A DNA stretch of 21,994 nt, taken from NCBI GenBank assembly GCA_021823875.1, contig JAKAMD010000012.1, positions 1 through 21,994 on the forward strand, in the 5' to 3' direction. The position numbers were made by a program, and so were the translations under genes. Shown here one piece after another: positions 6,098-13,644 of the stretch. The stretch comes from Pseudomonadota bacterium (GTDB lineage Bacteria > Pseudomonadota > Alphaproteobacteria > Rhizobiales > Xanthobacteraceae). The notes beneath the pieces were generated by a model, which ran no database searches, was not told the origin of the DNA, and saw only the letters and a program-made list of their open reading frames with translations. The stretch's first letter is position 1; every line of letters begins with the position of its first letter.

Positions 6098-7525
6098 TCA
6101 AGATTGCGCGCCGCCCATGATGAACACGTGGAAGCCCAGACGCCGCTTGGCGAACAGATAGAGCATGATCGATTCCATCACCAGGGCAGAGGAGGTCGCG
6201 ATCGCGGCGCCTTCGATGCCGATGCGCGGAATGAGCAGCAGGCACAGCACGAGATTGATCGCGAAGGCGATGGCATAGACGGTCGTGCACTGCTTGCGTT
6301 CGCCAAGCATGTTGAGCAGGCGTTCGGCCGGCCCGACCGCGGCGCGGGCCAGCATGCCGACGGCGAGAATGAACATCACGGCATAGCCGGACGTGAAGCT
6401 GGCGCCAAACAGCGACAACAACGGTTTGCCGAAAATGAGAATCCCCGCGCACAGCGCGAGCGACGGCCAGAAGGTCCAGCGCGCGGTCTCGCTGAAGAAC
6501 TTGGCGAGTCGCTCCTTGTCGCCGGCGACGTGATACTGCGTGAACTTGTGAGTGGTGGCGCCGGCGATGGCGAAATAGACGAAGGCGACGAGAGCGAGCA
6601 ACCGTGCGGCGGCATAATAGACCGCGACCTCATCGGGCGAACGGAAATGCTCAAGCGTGATGATGTCGACGTAAGTGAGCAGCAGGTAGAAGCCCTCGAC
6701 CACGAAGATCGGAATTGAGGTGGCGTACCAGGTCTTCACCGCGTAGCGCTTCGGGCCGTCCGATACTTTCGCTTTCAGGCGGCGGTTGAGCGCGATCAGT
6801 TGCCCAAAGGTCACGATATAGGTGGCGGCGACCGCAATCGCCATCGCGGTAACCGCATCGGTCGGCGCGCCGGTCAGCCAGCAGCCGCCGACCAGCAAGA
6901 CGATGGCGAGCGCGCGCCAGATGTAGAACGGCATCAGCGCGAGGTTGGGCCAGTCATAGGATTGTGCGATACCGGCCTGGATCTGCACCAGGCCGTAGAT
7001 CGGAATGGTGGCGCAAGCGAGATAGAGCGGGATGACGGTGAAGCGGTCGAGATGCGGCGCCAGCAGGGTGACGATCACCGCGCCGATAACGCCGATGATG
7101 CTGGCGACGCCGAAGGCTAGCCATTTGCTGCCGGAAAGGAAACCGCGCAGCAGGTTGGGCTGATCGAGCTCGGTATATTCGGGAATGAAGCGGCGCGCCG
7201 CCGAAGACAGGCCGACATCGGACATGGCGCCGATCATCAGCACCCAGGTCCACACATAGATGTAGATGCCGAACTCGAAGCGGCCCATGAAGCGGGCGAG
7301 CAGCACCTGCGAGACCAGCGCGAGCAGCGCTGCCGCGACGCGCACCAGAAACACCTTGCCGGCGACCAGTTGCGCCAGCCGGCTGTCGCTTTTGTCGGAG
7401 AGGATAGCTTTGACGCGCACCAAGAGGCCCGCGACCGACGAGGCCGGCGCAGGTGTGTCGGAACCGGCCGCGGCCGCGCTGTCATTGCGCGCCGGCGGCC
7501 GCGTTGCGTAGGACGGCACGGTCAT
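6098..7525 (-). CDS. Oligosaccharide/polysaccharide flippase (Wzx/MOP superfamily)
   Basis: A 475-aa integral membrane protein with about 12 predicted hydrophobic segments after a charged, Ala/Pro-rich cytosolic N-terminus of roughly 50 residues. The pattern GKVFLVRVAAALLALVSQVL followed by ARFMGRFEFGIYIY and SSAARRFIPEY is typical of the MOP-superfamily exporters that flip lipid-linked glycans across the inner membrane. The short paired hydrophobic segments through to the end (ERLLNMLGERKQ, IGIEGAAIATSSALV) agree. Its substrate is unknown and no glycosyltransferases lie nearby. It is 54 nt downstream of the DapA-family gene on the same strand and could be cotranscribed, although the gap holds an inverted repeat. 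No Shine-Dalgarno site is evident before the ATG at 7525. Confidence 0.9.
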   Translation of the reverse strand: MTVPSYATRPPARNDSAAAAGSDTPAPASSVAGLLVRVKAILSDKSDSRLAQLVAGKVFLVRVAAALLALVSQVLLARFMGRFEFGIYIYVWTWVLMIGAMSDVGLSSAARRFIPEYTELDQPNLLRGFLSGSKWLAFGVASIIGVIGAVIVTLLAPHLDRFTVIPLYLACATIPIYGLVQIQAGIAQSYDWPNLALMPFYIWRALAIVLLVGGCWLTGAPTDAVTAMAIAVAATYIVTFGQLIALNRRLKAKVSDGPKRYAVKTWYATSIPIFVVEGFYLLLTYVDIITLEHFRSPDEVAVYYAAARLLALVAFVYFAIAGATTHKFTQYHVAGDKERLAKFFSETARWTFWPSLALCAGILIFGKPLLSLFGASFTSGYAVMFILAVGMLARAAVGPAERLLNMLGERKQCTTVYAIAFAINLVLCLLLIPRIGIEGAAIATSSALVMESIMLYLFAKRRLGFHVFIMGGAQS

Positions 7526-7542
7526 CGTGCGTTTTTAGCAAG

Positions 7543-7557
7543 GATTCGTTAAGAATC
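7543..7557. promoter_or_regulatory. Inverted repeat with paired GANTC sites upstream of flippase
   Basis: GATTC (7543-7547) and GAATC (7553-7557) form a 5-bp inverted repeat with a 5-nt spacer, 18 nt upstream of the flippase ATG on the minus strand. Both arms match GANTC, the methylation target of CcrM in alphaproteobacteria. This may be an operator or methylation-sensitive site, or coincidence. Confidence 0.25.
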
Positions 7558-7579
7558 GGTTGGGTGACTGCCGGTAACC

Positions 7580-8452
7580 TTAAGGCAGCGACGCGAGGAT
7601 GCCCTCGACCACTTTGCGGTCTTCCGCCGACAGCGCGGCCTGCGGCGGCAGCGGATCGCCGACCGGATAGCCTTGAATCTGCAAGCCGGCCTTGATGCAG
7701 GCGGCGAGATTGAAACGGGCGAAGGCTTCGTTGACGCGCCACATCTCACGCTGCAGCTTCATCGCCTGCGGCCATTGGGCGGCGCGGCAGAGTTCGTAGA
7801 GCTGCACGCTTTGGCGCGGTACGATGCAGGCCGGTCCGGCCATCCAGCCGACACCGCCGATCAGCATCACCGCGGCGGGAATGTGCGCGGAAGCCGAGAA
7901 CACCTTCATGCGCGGCGTGCGGTTCATGATCGAGAGCAGCCGGCCGGTATTGGTGGAGGCATCCTTGATGTACTGGATGCGCGGATGCTCCGAGAGCCGC
8001 GCGATGGTGTCGAGCGTAAGATCGCTGCGCTGGAAATTCGGGTTGGTGTAGAGCACCACCGGAATGTCGACCGCATCGGCGATGGCGCGGAAATAGCTCT
8101 CGACCTGCGCGTCCTTGAGCGGGAAATAGGCTTCGAGAATGGCGAGGATGCCGTCGGCGCCGAGCTCCTGATAGCGGCGTGCCTGCTCGACGGCGTCCTG
8201 CGTTGCGGTCGAGGCGACGCCGGCCACGACCGGCACGCGCTTGTCGGCCGCCGCAATCGTCACCTGCACCACCATCTCGCGCTGCGCGCGATTGAGATAG
8301 GCGAACTCGCCGGTCGAGCCGAGCGGCGTCAGCCCGTGCACGCCGGCCTTGATCAGATCGTCGCACAGGCGCGCGAGCACATCGGCCTTGATGCGGCCAT
8401 CCGGCCCAACCGGCGAGACAAGATAGGGAAAGACGCCGTGGAAATCGGTCAT
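7580..8452 (-). CDS. Dihydrodipicolinate synthase/N-acetylneuraminate lyase family protein
   Basis: A 290-aa class I aldolase of the DapA/NanA TIM-barrel family, which forms a Schiff base between a lysine and a 2-keto acid. The pyruvate-binding loop is GSTGEF (45-50), the catalytic tyrosine is Tyr135 (LYTNP) and the Schiff-base lysine is Lys163 (YIKDAS). True DapA usually reads GTTGE and YNVP at these places, so lysine biosynthesis is unlikely. Candidates are a sugar-acid (keto-deoxy) aldolase or dehydratase, or another 2-keto acid lyase. It lies between the DUF924 gene and the flippase on the same strand. A role in a surface sugar is possible from context but not shown. Confidence 0.9.
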   Translation of the reverse strand: MTDFHGVFPYLVSPVGPDGRIKADVLARLCDDLIKAGVHGLTPLGSTGEFAYLNRAQREMVVQVTIAAADKRVPVVAGVASTATQDAVEQARRYQELGADGILAILEAYFPLKDAQVESYFRAIADAVDIPVVLYTNPNFQRSDLTLDTIARLSEHPRIQYIKDASTNTGRLLSIMNRTPRMKVFSASAHIPAAVMLIGGVGWMAGPACIVPRQSVQLYELCRAAQWPQAMKLQREMWRVNEAFARFNLAACIKAGLQIQGYPVGDPLPPQAALSAEDRKVVEGILASLP

Positions 8453-8474
8453 GGCTTGCTACATCGTCTGCGGT

Positions 8475-8572
8475 CATGCCCCGCAAAAGCGGAACGTCCA
8501 ACTCCTAATAGCATGGCCGTCCTTTCTCGAAAACGCATGCAGGGGTTGGCTGCACTGCGCTTTCGCAGGGGC
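8475..8572. repeat. Degenerate palindromic repeat (resembles type C)
   Basis: Two small hairpins, CCGC-AAAA-GCGG (8481-8492) and CTGCG-CTTT-CGCAG (8555-8568), are spaced about 60 nt apart. This resembles the better-preserved type C element at 11023-11100, including the CGCTTTCGC loop. It lies upstream of the DapA-family gene and appears decayed. Confidence 0.4.
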
Positions 8573-8582
8573 AGCAGGCGCA

Positions 8583-8669
8583 TCAGAGCACCCAAAGCGC
8601 GTCCTCGGGGAATTCGATGTAACGCTCACCGAGCGTCAGCCGCAGACCGTTGACCGTGAGATCCGCCAC
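8583..8669 (-). CDS. Candidate 28-aa ORF downstream of the DUF924 gene
   Basis: After the DUF924 stop (8679-8681) the same frame stays open: a GTG at 8667-8669 gives a 28-residue product, MADLTVNGLRLTLGE followed by RYIEFPEDALWVL, ending at a TGA at 8583-8585. Its composition looks protein-like, but there is no Shine-Dalgarno site and translation would depend on re-initiation 9 nt after the upstream stop. It could be a real micro-protein, a remnant of another gene, or chance. Confidence 0.25.
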   Translation of the reverse strand: MADLTVNGLRLTLGERYIEFPEDALWVL

Positions 8670-8678
8670 GAAGCCGGT

Positions 8679-9230
8679 CTAACCGGCAAAGCCGCCGCTG
8701 TCGAGAAAGCCCCGCTCCTCCGGCGTTGTGGCGCGGCCGAGCACGGGATTGCGGTGCGGGAAGCGGCCGAAGCGGCGGATGATGTCGGCGTGCACTTGCG
8801 CCCATTTCAGCCCGTCGGCATCGCCGGCGGCCTTATAGAGGGCGATGCAACGCTCCTGGTCGGCGAGGTCCTCGGAATGCTCGAACGGCAGATAAAAGAA
8901 ACCGCGCATTTCATTTGATACCTGCGCGTCGAAGCCCTTGAGCAGTGCGCCGGCGGTGATTGCGCGAGCCAGCGGGTCGGTGGCGAAGGCGCGAGCGTCG
9001 CCCCGGAACATATTGCGTGGAAACTGATCGAGCAGGATCATCAGCGCCAGCGCGCCCTCGGCGTTCTGTTCCCAGGCGGCAAGCTTGCCGGCCGCTGCTG
9101 CTTCGTGCACGGCGAGAAAGCGCCGCCGGATTTCGTCGTCGAACGCAGCGTCCTTCTCGAACCATTTCTTCGGCCCGGCTTCACGCCAGAACGTCACGAT
9201 GTCGGCGGGCGTGATCTCGCTTTCACTCAT
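8679..9230 (-). CDS. DUF924 family protein
   Basis: A 183-aa protein matching the DUF924 family, an all-helical, TPR-like cytosolic protein of unknown biochemical role. Recognisable segments are the start ADIVTFWREAGPKKWFEKD, LILDQFPRN-type sequence (here LLDQFPRNMFRGDARAFATDPLA), FFYLPFEHSEDLADQ and the RRFGRFPHRN motif near the end. Length and the ending GFLDSGGFAG are normal for the family. The start ATG lies 6 nt after the fadD-like stop, so translation is probably coupled to that gene. Nothing in the sequence suggests a specific substrate. Confidence 0.93.
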   Translation of the reverse strand: MSESEITPADIVTFWREAGPKKWFEKDAAFDDEIRRRFLAVHEAAAAGKLAAWEQNAEGALALMILLDQFPRNMFRGDARAFATDPLARAITAGALLKGFDAQVSNEMRGFFYLPFEHSEDLADQERCIALYKAAGDADGLKWAQVHADIIRRFGRFPHRNPVLGRATTPEERGFLDSGGFAG

Positions 9231-9236
9231 CGGGCG

Positions 9237-10928
9237 TCAGCGGTTGGGCGGCTCAAGGGCTTCGTCGCGCAAGGCGCGGCGCAGAATCTTGCCGACATTA
9301 GTTTTCGGCAAATCGGCGCGGAATTCGATCTGCTTGGGCACCTTATAGCCCGCCAGTCGTTCCTTCAGGAAGCTGCGTACGTCGGTGTCAGTAACGGCGG
9401 GGTCTTTTTTCACCGCGAACATCTTGGGCGCTTCACCGGAATGTTCGTCGGGCACGCCGATCACCGCGCATTCCAAGAGGCCGCCTTGGGTCATGGCCAC
9501 GTCCTCGACTTCATTAGGAAATACTTTGAAACCAGAAACGGTGATCATGTCCTTCTTGCGGTCGACGATGCGCACGCGGCCCTGTTCGTCCATGACACCG
9601 ATGTCGCCGGTGCGAAAGTAGCCATCCCGCGTCGTCACTTCGGCGGTCGCATCGGGCCGCTTCCAATAGCCGGCCATCACCTGCGGTCCGCGCGCACAGA
9701 TTTCGCCGTGCTCGCCGATCGGCAGCTCGTTGCCGTCGTCGTCGCGGATCGAGATGTCGGTCGAGGGCACCGGCAGGCCGATCGTGCCGGTCCATTCGGC
9801 AATGTCGCCGCGGTTGCAGGTGAGCACCGGCGATGTTTCCGACAGGCCGTAGCCTTCGATGATGACGTGGCCGGTCGCCCTCTTCCAGGCTTCTGCCACC
9901 GATTTCTGCACTGCCATGCCGCCGCCGATCGCCGCCTTGAGCATGCTCCAATCGATCTTGCCGAAGTCGGGGTTATGCAGGAGTGCGTTGTAAAGCGTGT
10001 TCACTGCCGGGAACATGTTGACCTTGTAACGCGCAAGCTCCTTGATCAGGTTCGGAATGTCGCGCGGATTGGGGATCAGGATGCACATTCCGCCGGTGCG
10101 CACACCGAACAGAAAACAAGCGGTGAGCGCGAAGATGTGGTAGAGCGGCAATGCGGTGACGACGATCAACCGGTCGATTCTGGGAGGCATATCGACCATC
10201 GGCTGGTTCCACGCCTCAACCTGCAGCACGTTGGCGATCATGTTGCGATGGAGCAGCATGGCGCCCTTGGCGGCGCCGGTGGTGCCGCCGGTATATTGCA
10301 GGAAGGCGATGTCGTCGGGCTTGATCGCGACCGCGCTAAGCGGCAAGGCGCGGCCGAGGCGGAGCACCTGCTTGAAGCTCACCGCGCCCGGCAATGAATA
10401 GGGCGGCACCAGTTTCTTCACGTGGCGCACCACGGCATTGACCAGGGCACCTTTGGCCGTACCCAGCATGTCGCCCATGGTGGCGACTACCACGTGCTTC
10501 ACCGGCGTTTGCGGCAGCGCCTCGGACAGCACATGGGCGAAGTTCTCCAGCACGATGATGGCTTCGGCGCCAGAATCGTTGAGCTGGAATTCCAGTTCGC
10601 GCGGCCTATAGAGCGGGTTGACGTTCACCACGGTCATGCCGGCGCGCAAGACGGCGGCAATCGCCACCGCGTATTGCAGCAGATTCGGCATCATAAGGGC
10701 GACGCGCGCGCCTGGTGCAAGGCCAAGGCTCTGGAGCCAAGCGGCGAGCGCCCGCGAGGTGGCGTCGAGCTCGCCATAGGTGATGGACTTGCCCATGCAC
10801 ACACAGGCTTCGCGCGTTCGGTAGGTGGCGAAGCTTTCCTCGAACATCGCCACCAGCGAGCTGTAGCGCGCTAGGTCGATCTCGGCGGCGACGCCTGGCG
10901 GATAATGCTGCAGCCAGGGTCGGTTCAT
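9237..10928 (-). CDS. fadD: Long-chain fatty acid--CoA ligase, FadD-like
   Basis: A 563-aa AMP-forming acyl-CoA ligase that activates fatty acids for beta-oxidation or lipid synthesis, acting at the inner face of the membrane. Motifs in order are the P-loop YTGGTTGAAKGAM (212-224), GYGLSETSP (359-367), YFRTGD with Asp442, DRKKDMITVSGFKVFPNEVE (the FACS signature, 456-475) and the catalytic lysine in NVGKILRR (Lys547). The YTGGTTG loop and overall layout match bacterial FadD. The start at 10928 was chosen because AAGGGG lies 6 nt upstream on the minus strand; the frame is open up to 11015 with repeat-like sequence. It is followed after 6 nt by DUF924. Chain-length preference is not visible. 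Confidence 0.92.
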   Translation of the reverse strand: MNRPWLQHYPPGVAAEIDLARYSSLVAMFEESFATYRTREACVCMGKSITYGELDATSRALAAWLQSLGLAPGARVALMMPNLLQYAVAIAAVLRAGMTVVNVNPLYRPRELEFQLNDSGAEAIIVLENFAHVLSEALPQTPVKHVVVATMGDMLGTAKGALVNAVVRHVKKLVPPYSLPGAVSFKQVLRLGRALPLSAVAIKPDDIAFLQYTGGTTGAAKGAMLLHRNMIANVLQVEAWNQPMVDMPPRIDRLIVVTALPLYHIFALTACFLFGVRTGGMCILIPNPRDIPNLIKELARYKVNMFPAVNTLYNALLHNPDFGKIDWSMLKAAIGGGMAVQKSVAEAWKRATGHVIIEGYGLSETSPVLTCNRGDIAEWTGTIGLPVPSTDISIRDDDGNELPIGEHGEICARGPQVMAGYWKRPDATAEVTTRDGYFRTGDIGVMDEQGRVRIVDRKKDMITVSGFKVFPNEVEDVAMTQGGLLECAVIGVPDEHSGEAPKMFAVKKDPAVTDTDVRSFLKERLAGYKVPKQIEFRADLPKTNVGKILRRALRDEALEPPNR

Positions 10929-11022
10929 GGGCATCCCCTTATGTCCGCCTGTCGTGCCGGCGGCTGGCCTGGAGAATCGGGCGAGTCGAGGCGGCGCGCA
11001 AGGGCATCCACGCACTCCGTTT

Positions 11023-11100
11023 ATTCCCGCGCAAGCGGGAATCCAGAGCTTCAGATGGGTGCAACGAAGCGTTCTGCCCTGGGTCCCCGCTTTCGCGGGG
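11023..11100. repeat. Composite palindromic repeat (type C)
   Basis: ATTCCCGC-GCAA-GCGGGAAT (11023-11042) is a perfect 8-bp stem with a tetraloop. CCCCGC-TTTC-GCGGGG (11085-11100) is a second hairpin with a 6-bp stem, about 42 nt later. Between them, ATCCAG and CCCTGGGT add further partial symmetry. It fills the gap between the cobW-like gene and the fadD-like gene and is distinct from types A and B. It probably forms paired RNA hairpins after the cobW stop. Confidence 0.75.
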
Positions 11101-11118
11101 GCGAGCGGGACCTGAATG

Positions 11119-12276
11119 CTAGCGGTCCACGCCGCCGAACGGGACCAGCGGGTTGTCGGTCAGCGCGGCGCGGTCTGGGCGGTCGATGCCCGCCGCGCCG
11201 ATGAAGGCTTCGAACAATTCGCGCACCGTCCGCTCCGGCAGATCGCGGGTGATGAAGACCAGACGCGTGCGATGGTCGTCATCCGGCCAGCGTTCCAGCC
11301 GGGCGGTCGGGTGGAAGATGTGCTGCACGCCATGCACGACCACCGGCGTGTCAGGCATTTCGGCGAGCTTGACGATGCCTTTCACGCGCAGGAGTTGGGC
11401 GCCGTAATTGGCGCGCACCAACTCCAGGAACATTTCCAGCGTGCCGGCTGGGATCGGCTCGTCGGTGGTCAGCACGAAGGACTGGATGTGGTCGTCATGC
11501 CGGTTGCGGTCGAGATGCTCATGGTCGTGGCCGTGATGGTGATGATCATGGCCGTGGTGCGCGTGCCCGTCGGCATAAGCCTCGGCGGCGAGCCACTTCT
11601 TCACGTCCGGGATCTTGCGCGCCGGATCGTAGAGGCCGCAGCCCAAAAGCTTGTCGGCGGTCGCCTCGCCCTTGGCTGCGTAGAGGATGGGCGCCGCCGG
11701 GTTGAGCGCATGCAGACGCGCGATCACGCCCTCTCGCTGTTCGGCCGTCGCGATGTCGGTCTTGGTCAACACCAGCCGGTCGGCGACCGCGGCCTGCTTC
11801 ACCGCTTCGGCGTGGGCGTCGAGCGTCGCTTCACCATTGACCGCATCGACGACCGTCACCACGCCGTCGAGCCGGTAACGCAGCAGCAGGTAGGGATGCA
11901 CCATGGCGGTGTGCAGCACCGGCGCCGGATCGGCGAGCCCCGTGGTCTCCAACAGCACGCGGCTGAAGGTGCAGCGGCGGGCGTCGAGATCGCGCAGCAG
12001 CGTTTCCAGAGCGTCGACCAGATCGCCGCGCATGGTGCAGCACAGGCAGCCCGACTGCAGCAGCACCATGTTGTCGCCGACGTATTCCACCAGCAGGTGG
12101 TCGAGCGAGACGTCGCCGAATTCGTTGATGATGACGGCGGTGTCCTTGAGCGCCGGATCGCGCAGCAGGTGGTTGAGCAGCGTGGTCTTGCCGGCGCCGA
12201 GGAAGCCGGTGAGCACCGTCAGTGGAATGGGCGGCGGCGGCCGGCGCCGCGTCACATTATCGTCTGACGCGCTCAT
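11119..12276 (-). CDS. CobW/COG0523-family GTPase (putative metallochaperone)
   Basis: A 385-aa G3E-family P-loop GTPase. Visible are Walker A in GFLGAGKTTLL (24-34), the metal-binding GCLCC motif (76-80, the CxCC signature), the Walker B region LLETTGLADP (108-117), TKTD guanine specificity (171-174) and a C-terminal CobW domain from about residue 264. A striking His/Asp-rich loop (about 238-263) probably binds zinc or another divalent metal. Such proteins deliver metal to target enzymes or serve cobalamin synthesis; no cobalamin genes are nearby, so a zinc chaperone of the YjiA/ZNG type is likelier. The ATG overlaps the upstream dac stop by 4 nt, suggesting translational coupling. No Zur site was identified. 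Confidence 0.93.
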   Translation of the reverse strand: MSASDDNVTRRRPPPPIPLTVLTGFLGAGKTTLLNHLLRDPALKDTAVIINEFGDVSLDHLLVEYVGDNMVLLQSGCLCCTMRGDLVDALETLLRDLDARRCTFSRVLLETTGLADPAPVLHTAMVHPYLLLRYRLDGVVTVVDAVNGEATLDAHAEAVKQAAVADRLVLTKTDIATAEQREGVIARLHALNPAAPILYAAKGEATADKLLGCGLYDPARKIPDVKKWLAAEAYADGHAHHGHDHHHHGHDHEHLDRNRHDDHIQSFVLTTDEPIPAGTLEMFLELVRANYGAQLLRVKGIVKLAEMPDTPVVVHGVQHIFHPTARLERWPDDDHRTRLVFITRDLPERTVRELFEAFIGAAGIDRPDRAALTDNPLVPFGGVDR

Positions 12277-13517
12277 TTCTTGGCCGTGGAGAGCTTCGCT
12301 TTGCGGGGCTTGGAATGGCGCTTGGCGGCCTTCTTCTTGTGATGCTTCTTCTTGGCGGTCACGGTCTGCGGCGCCTTGTCGGGATTGTCGGCCGGGCCGG
12401 TAAACACCACAACCGGCGGCTCGGTGTCGACCGGCGGGCCGAGCACATATTTGCCGGCCGTCGCTTTCAGGTTGGACAGCATGAAGGCTTGCGCCGAGCC
12501 GGCGTCGCCATCGGCGGTCGCCGAATTGTCTTCCTCGTCATTGTCCTCGGAAGGCGGTTTGCGGCGATGCCCGCCGCACATTTCATCGCGCAGGTTCGGC
12601 GGCTGCGCGTCAATCGGGGCGAGCTCATTGACGGTGCCGAGCGAGGGGGTGAGCCAGGACAATGCGCCGCTGTTGAAGCCGGTTTCCAGGAGCTGCGCCG
12701 CTTCCTGCGTGCGGGTCAGGCCGGAATAGGAGCCGAGCACCACCGCGATCAGACGGCGGCCGTCGCGGGTGGCGGAGGCAACCAGATTGAAGCCGGAGGC
12801 GCAGATGAACCCGGTCTTCATGCCGTCGGCGCCGGGATAGCGATCGAGCAGGGTGTTGTAATTGTGGATGATCCGGTTGCCGTAGCGGATCGAATGGATG
12901 TGCCAATAGAAATCGTCTTGCGGAAACTCCTTGATCAGCGCGCGCGCAAGGATCGCGAGATCGCGCGCCGAGGTAACATGGTTTTCCGCCGGCAACCCGT
13001 TCGGATTGACGAAATGACTTTCGGTCATGCCGAGCCGGCGTGCATTGGCGTTCATCATGTCGGCAAAACCGGCGATTGAGCCGCCGACGCCTTCCGCGAT
13101 GGTCACCGCGATGTCGTTGGCGGATTTGACCATCATCATCTTGAGCGCGTTGTCGACAGTGACGCGGGTGCCGACCTTGAAGCCCATCTTGGTCGGTTGT
13201 TGCGCTGCCGCATTGCGCGACACCGTGAGCAGCGTGTTGAAGGTGAGGCGGCCCTCCCTGATCGCACGCAGCGTCGTGTAGGCCGTCATCAGCTTGGTGA
13301 CCGAGGCCGGATACCAGGGCTGGGTGGCATTGCTCGCGTACAGCACCTTGCCGCTGGCGGCGTCGATCAGCAGCTTGGCCTCCGCCTGAGCGCGGGTTGT
13401 GGCCGTCAGGCCGAACGCCAGCGCGGCGAAGCCGATTAGCAGGGGGCGCAATTGGGTCAAAGAAATCACGATTCGCGGTCCGGTGGAGCGAGCGTTGAGC
13501 AGCGGTGTGGGTTCCAT
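12273..13517 (-). CDS. dac: D-alanyl-D-alanine carboxypeptidase (penicillin-binding protein, DacA/C/F type)
   Basis: A periplasmic serine peptidase that trims the terminal D-Ala from peptidoglycan stem peptides. The three active-site motifs are present: SVTK (Ser72, Lys75), SAN (132-134) and KTG (234-236). An N-terminal hydrophobic signal (about 22-46, ending RAQA-E) exports it. The C-terminus is unusual: after an acidic SEDNDEEDN stretch it ends in a Lys/His/Arg-rich tail of about 27 residues, not the usual amphipathic membrane-anchoring helix, perhaps to bind anionic cell-wall polymers. The ATG at 13517 was preferred to a TTG at 13559; a GTG in the signal region (13469) is a further option. 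It overlaps the cobW-like gene by 4 nt. Confidence 0.92.
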   Translation of the reverse strand: MEPTPLLNARSTGPRIVISLTQLRPLLIGFAALAFGLTATTRAQAEAKLLIDAASGKVLYASNATQPWYPASVTKLMTAYTTLRAIREGRLTFNTLLTVSRNAAAQQPTKMGFKVGTRVTVDNALKMMMVKSANDIAVTIAEGVGGSIAGFADMMNANARRLGMTESHFVNPNGLPAENHVTSARDLAILARALIKEFPQDDFYWHIHSIRYGNRIIHNYNTLLDRYPGADGMKTGFICASGFNLVASATRDGRRLIAVVLGSYSGLTRTQEAAQLLETGFNSGALSWLTPSLGTVNELAPIDAQPPNLRDEMCGGHRRKPPSEDNDEEDNSATADGDAGSAQAFMLSNLKATAGKYVLGPPVDTEPPVVVFTGPADNPDKAPQTVTAKKKHHKKKAAKRHSKPRKAKLSTAKK

Positions 13518-13644
13518 AGCCGGCGGCGCTAGGCTATCTAAGCTCAGTGCGGGAGGCAAAGCCGGCCGTGCCCCCGATGTGAATCATGGTAAGTCGCGTT
13601 TATCCGTTGGTAATGCGACCAAAATTCGGCACTGGAGGTGCGCA

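Noticed and set aside
7673..8653. 326-aa plus-strand ORF
   Set aside because: It is antisense to the DapA-family gene, whose catalytic motifs are intact.
9105..10397. 430-aa plus-strand ORF
   Set aside because: It is antisense to the fadD-like gene and the start of DUF924; no recognisable domain.
11116..12267. 383-aa plus-strand ORF
   Set aside because: It is antisense to the CobW-family GTPase over almost its full length.
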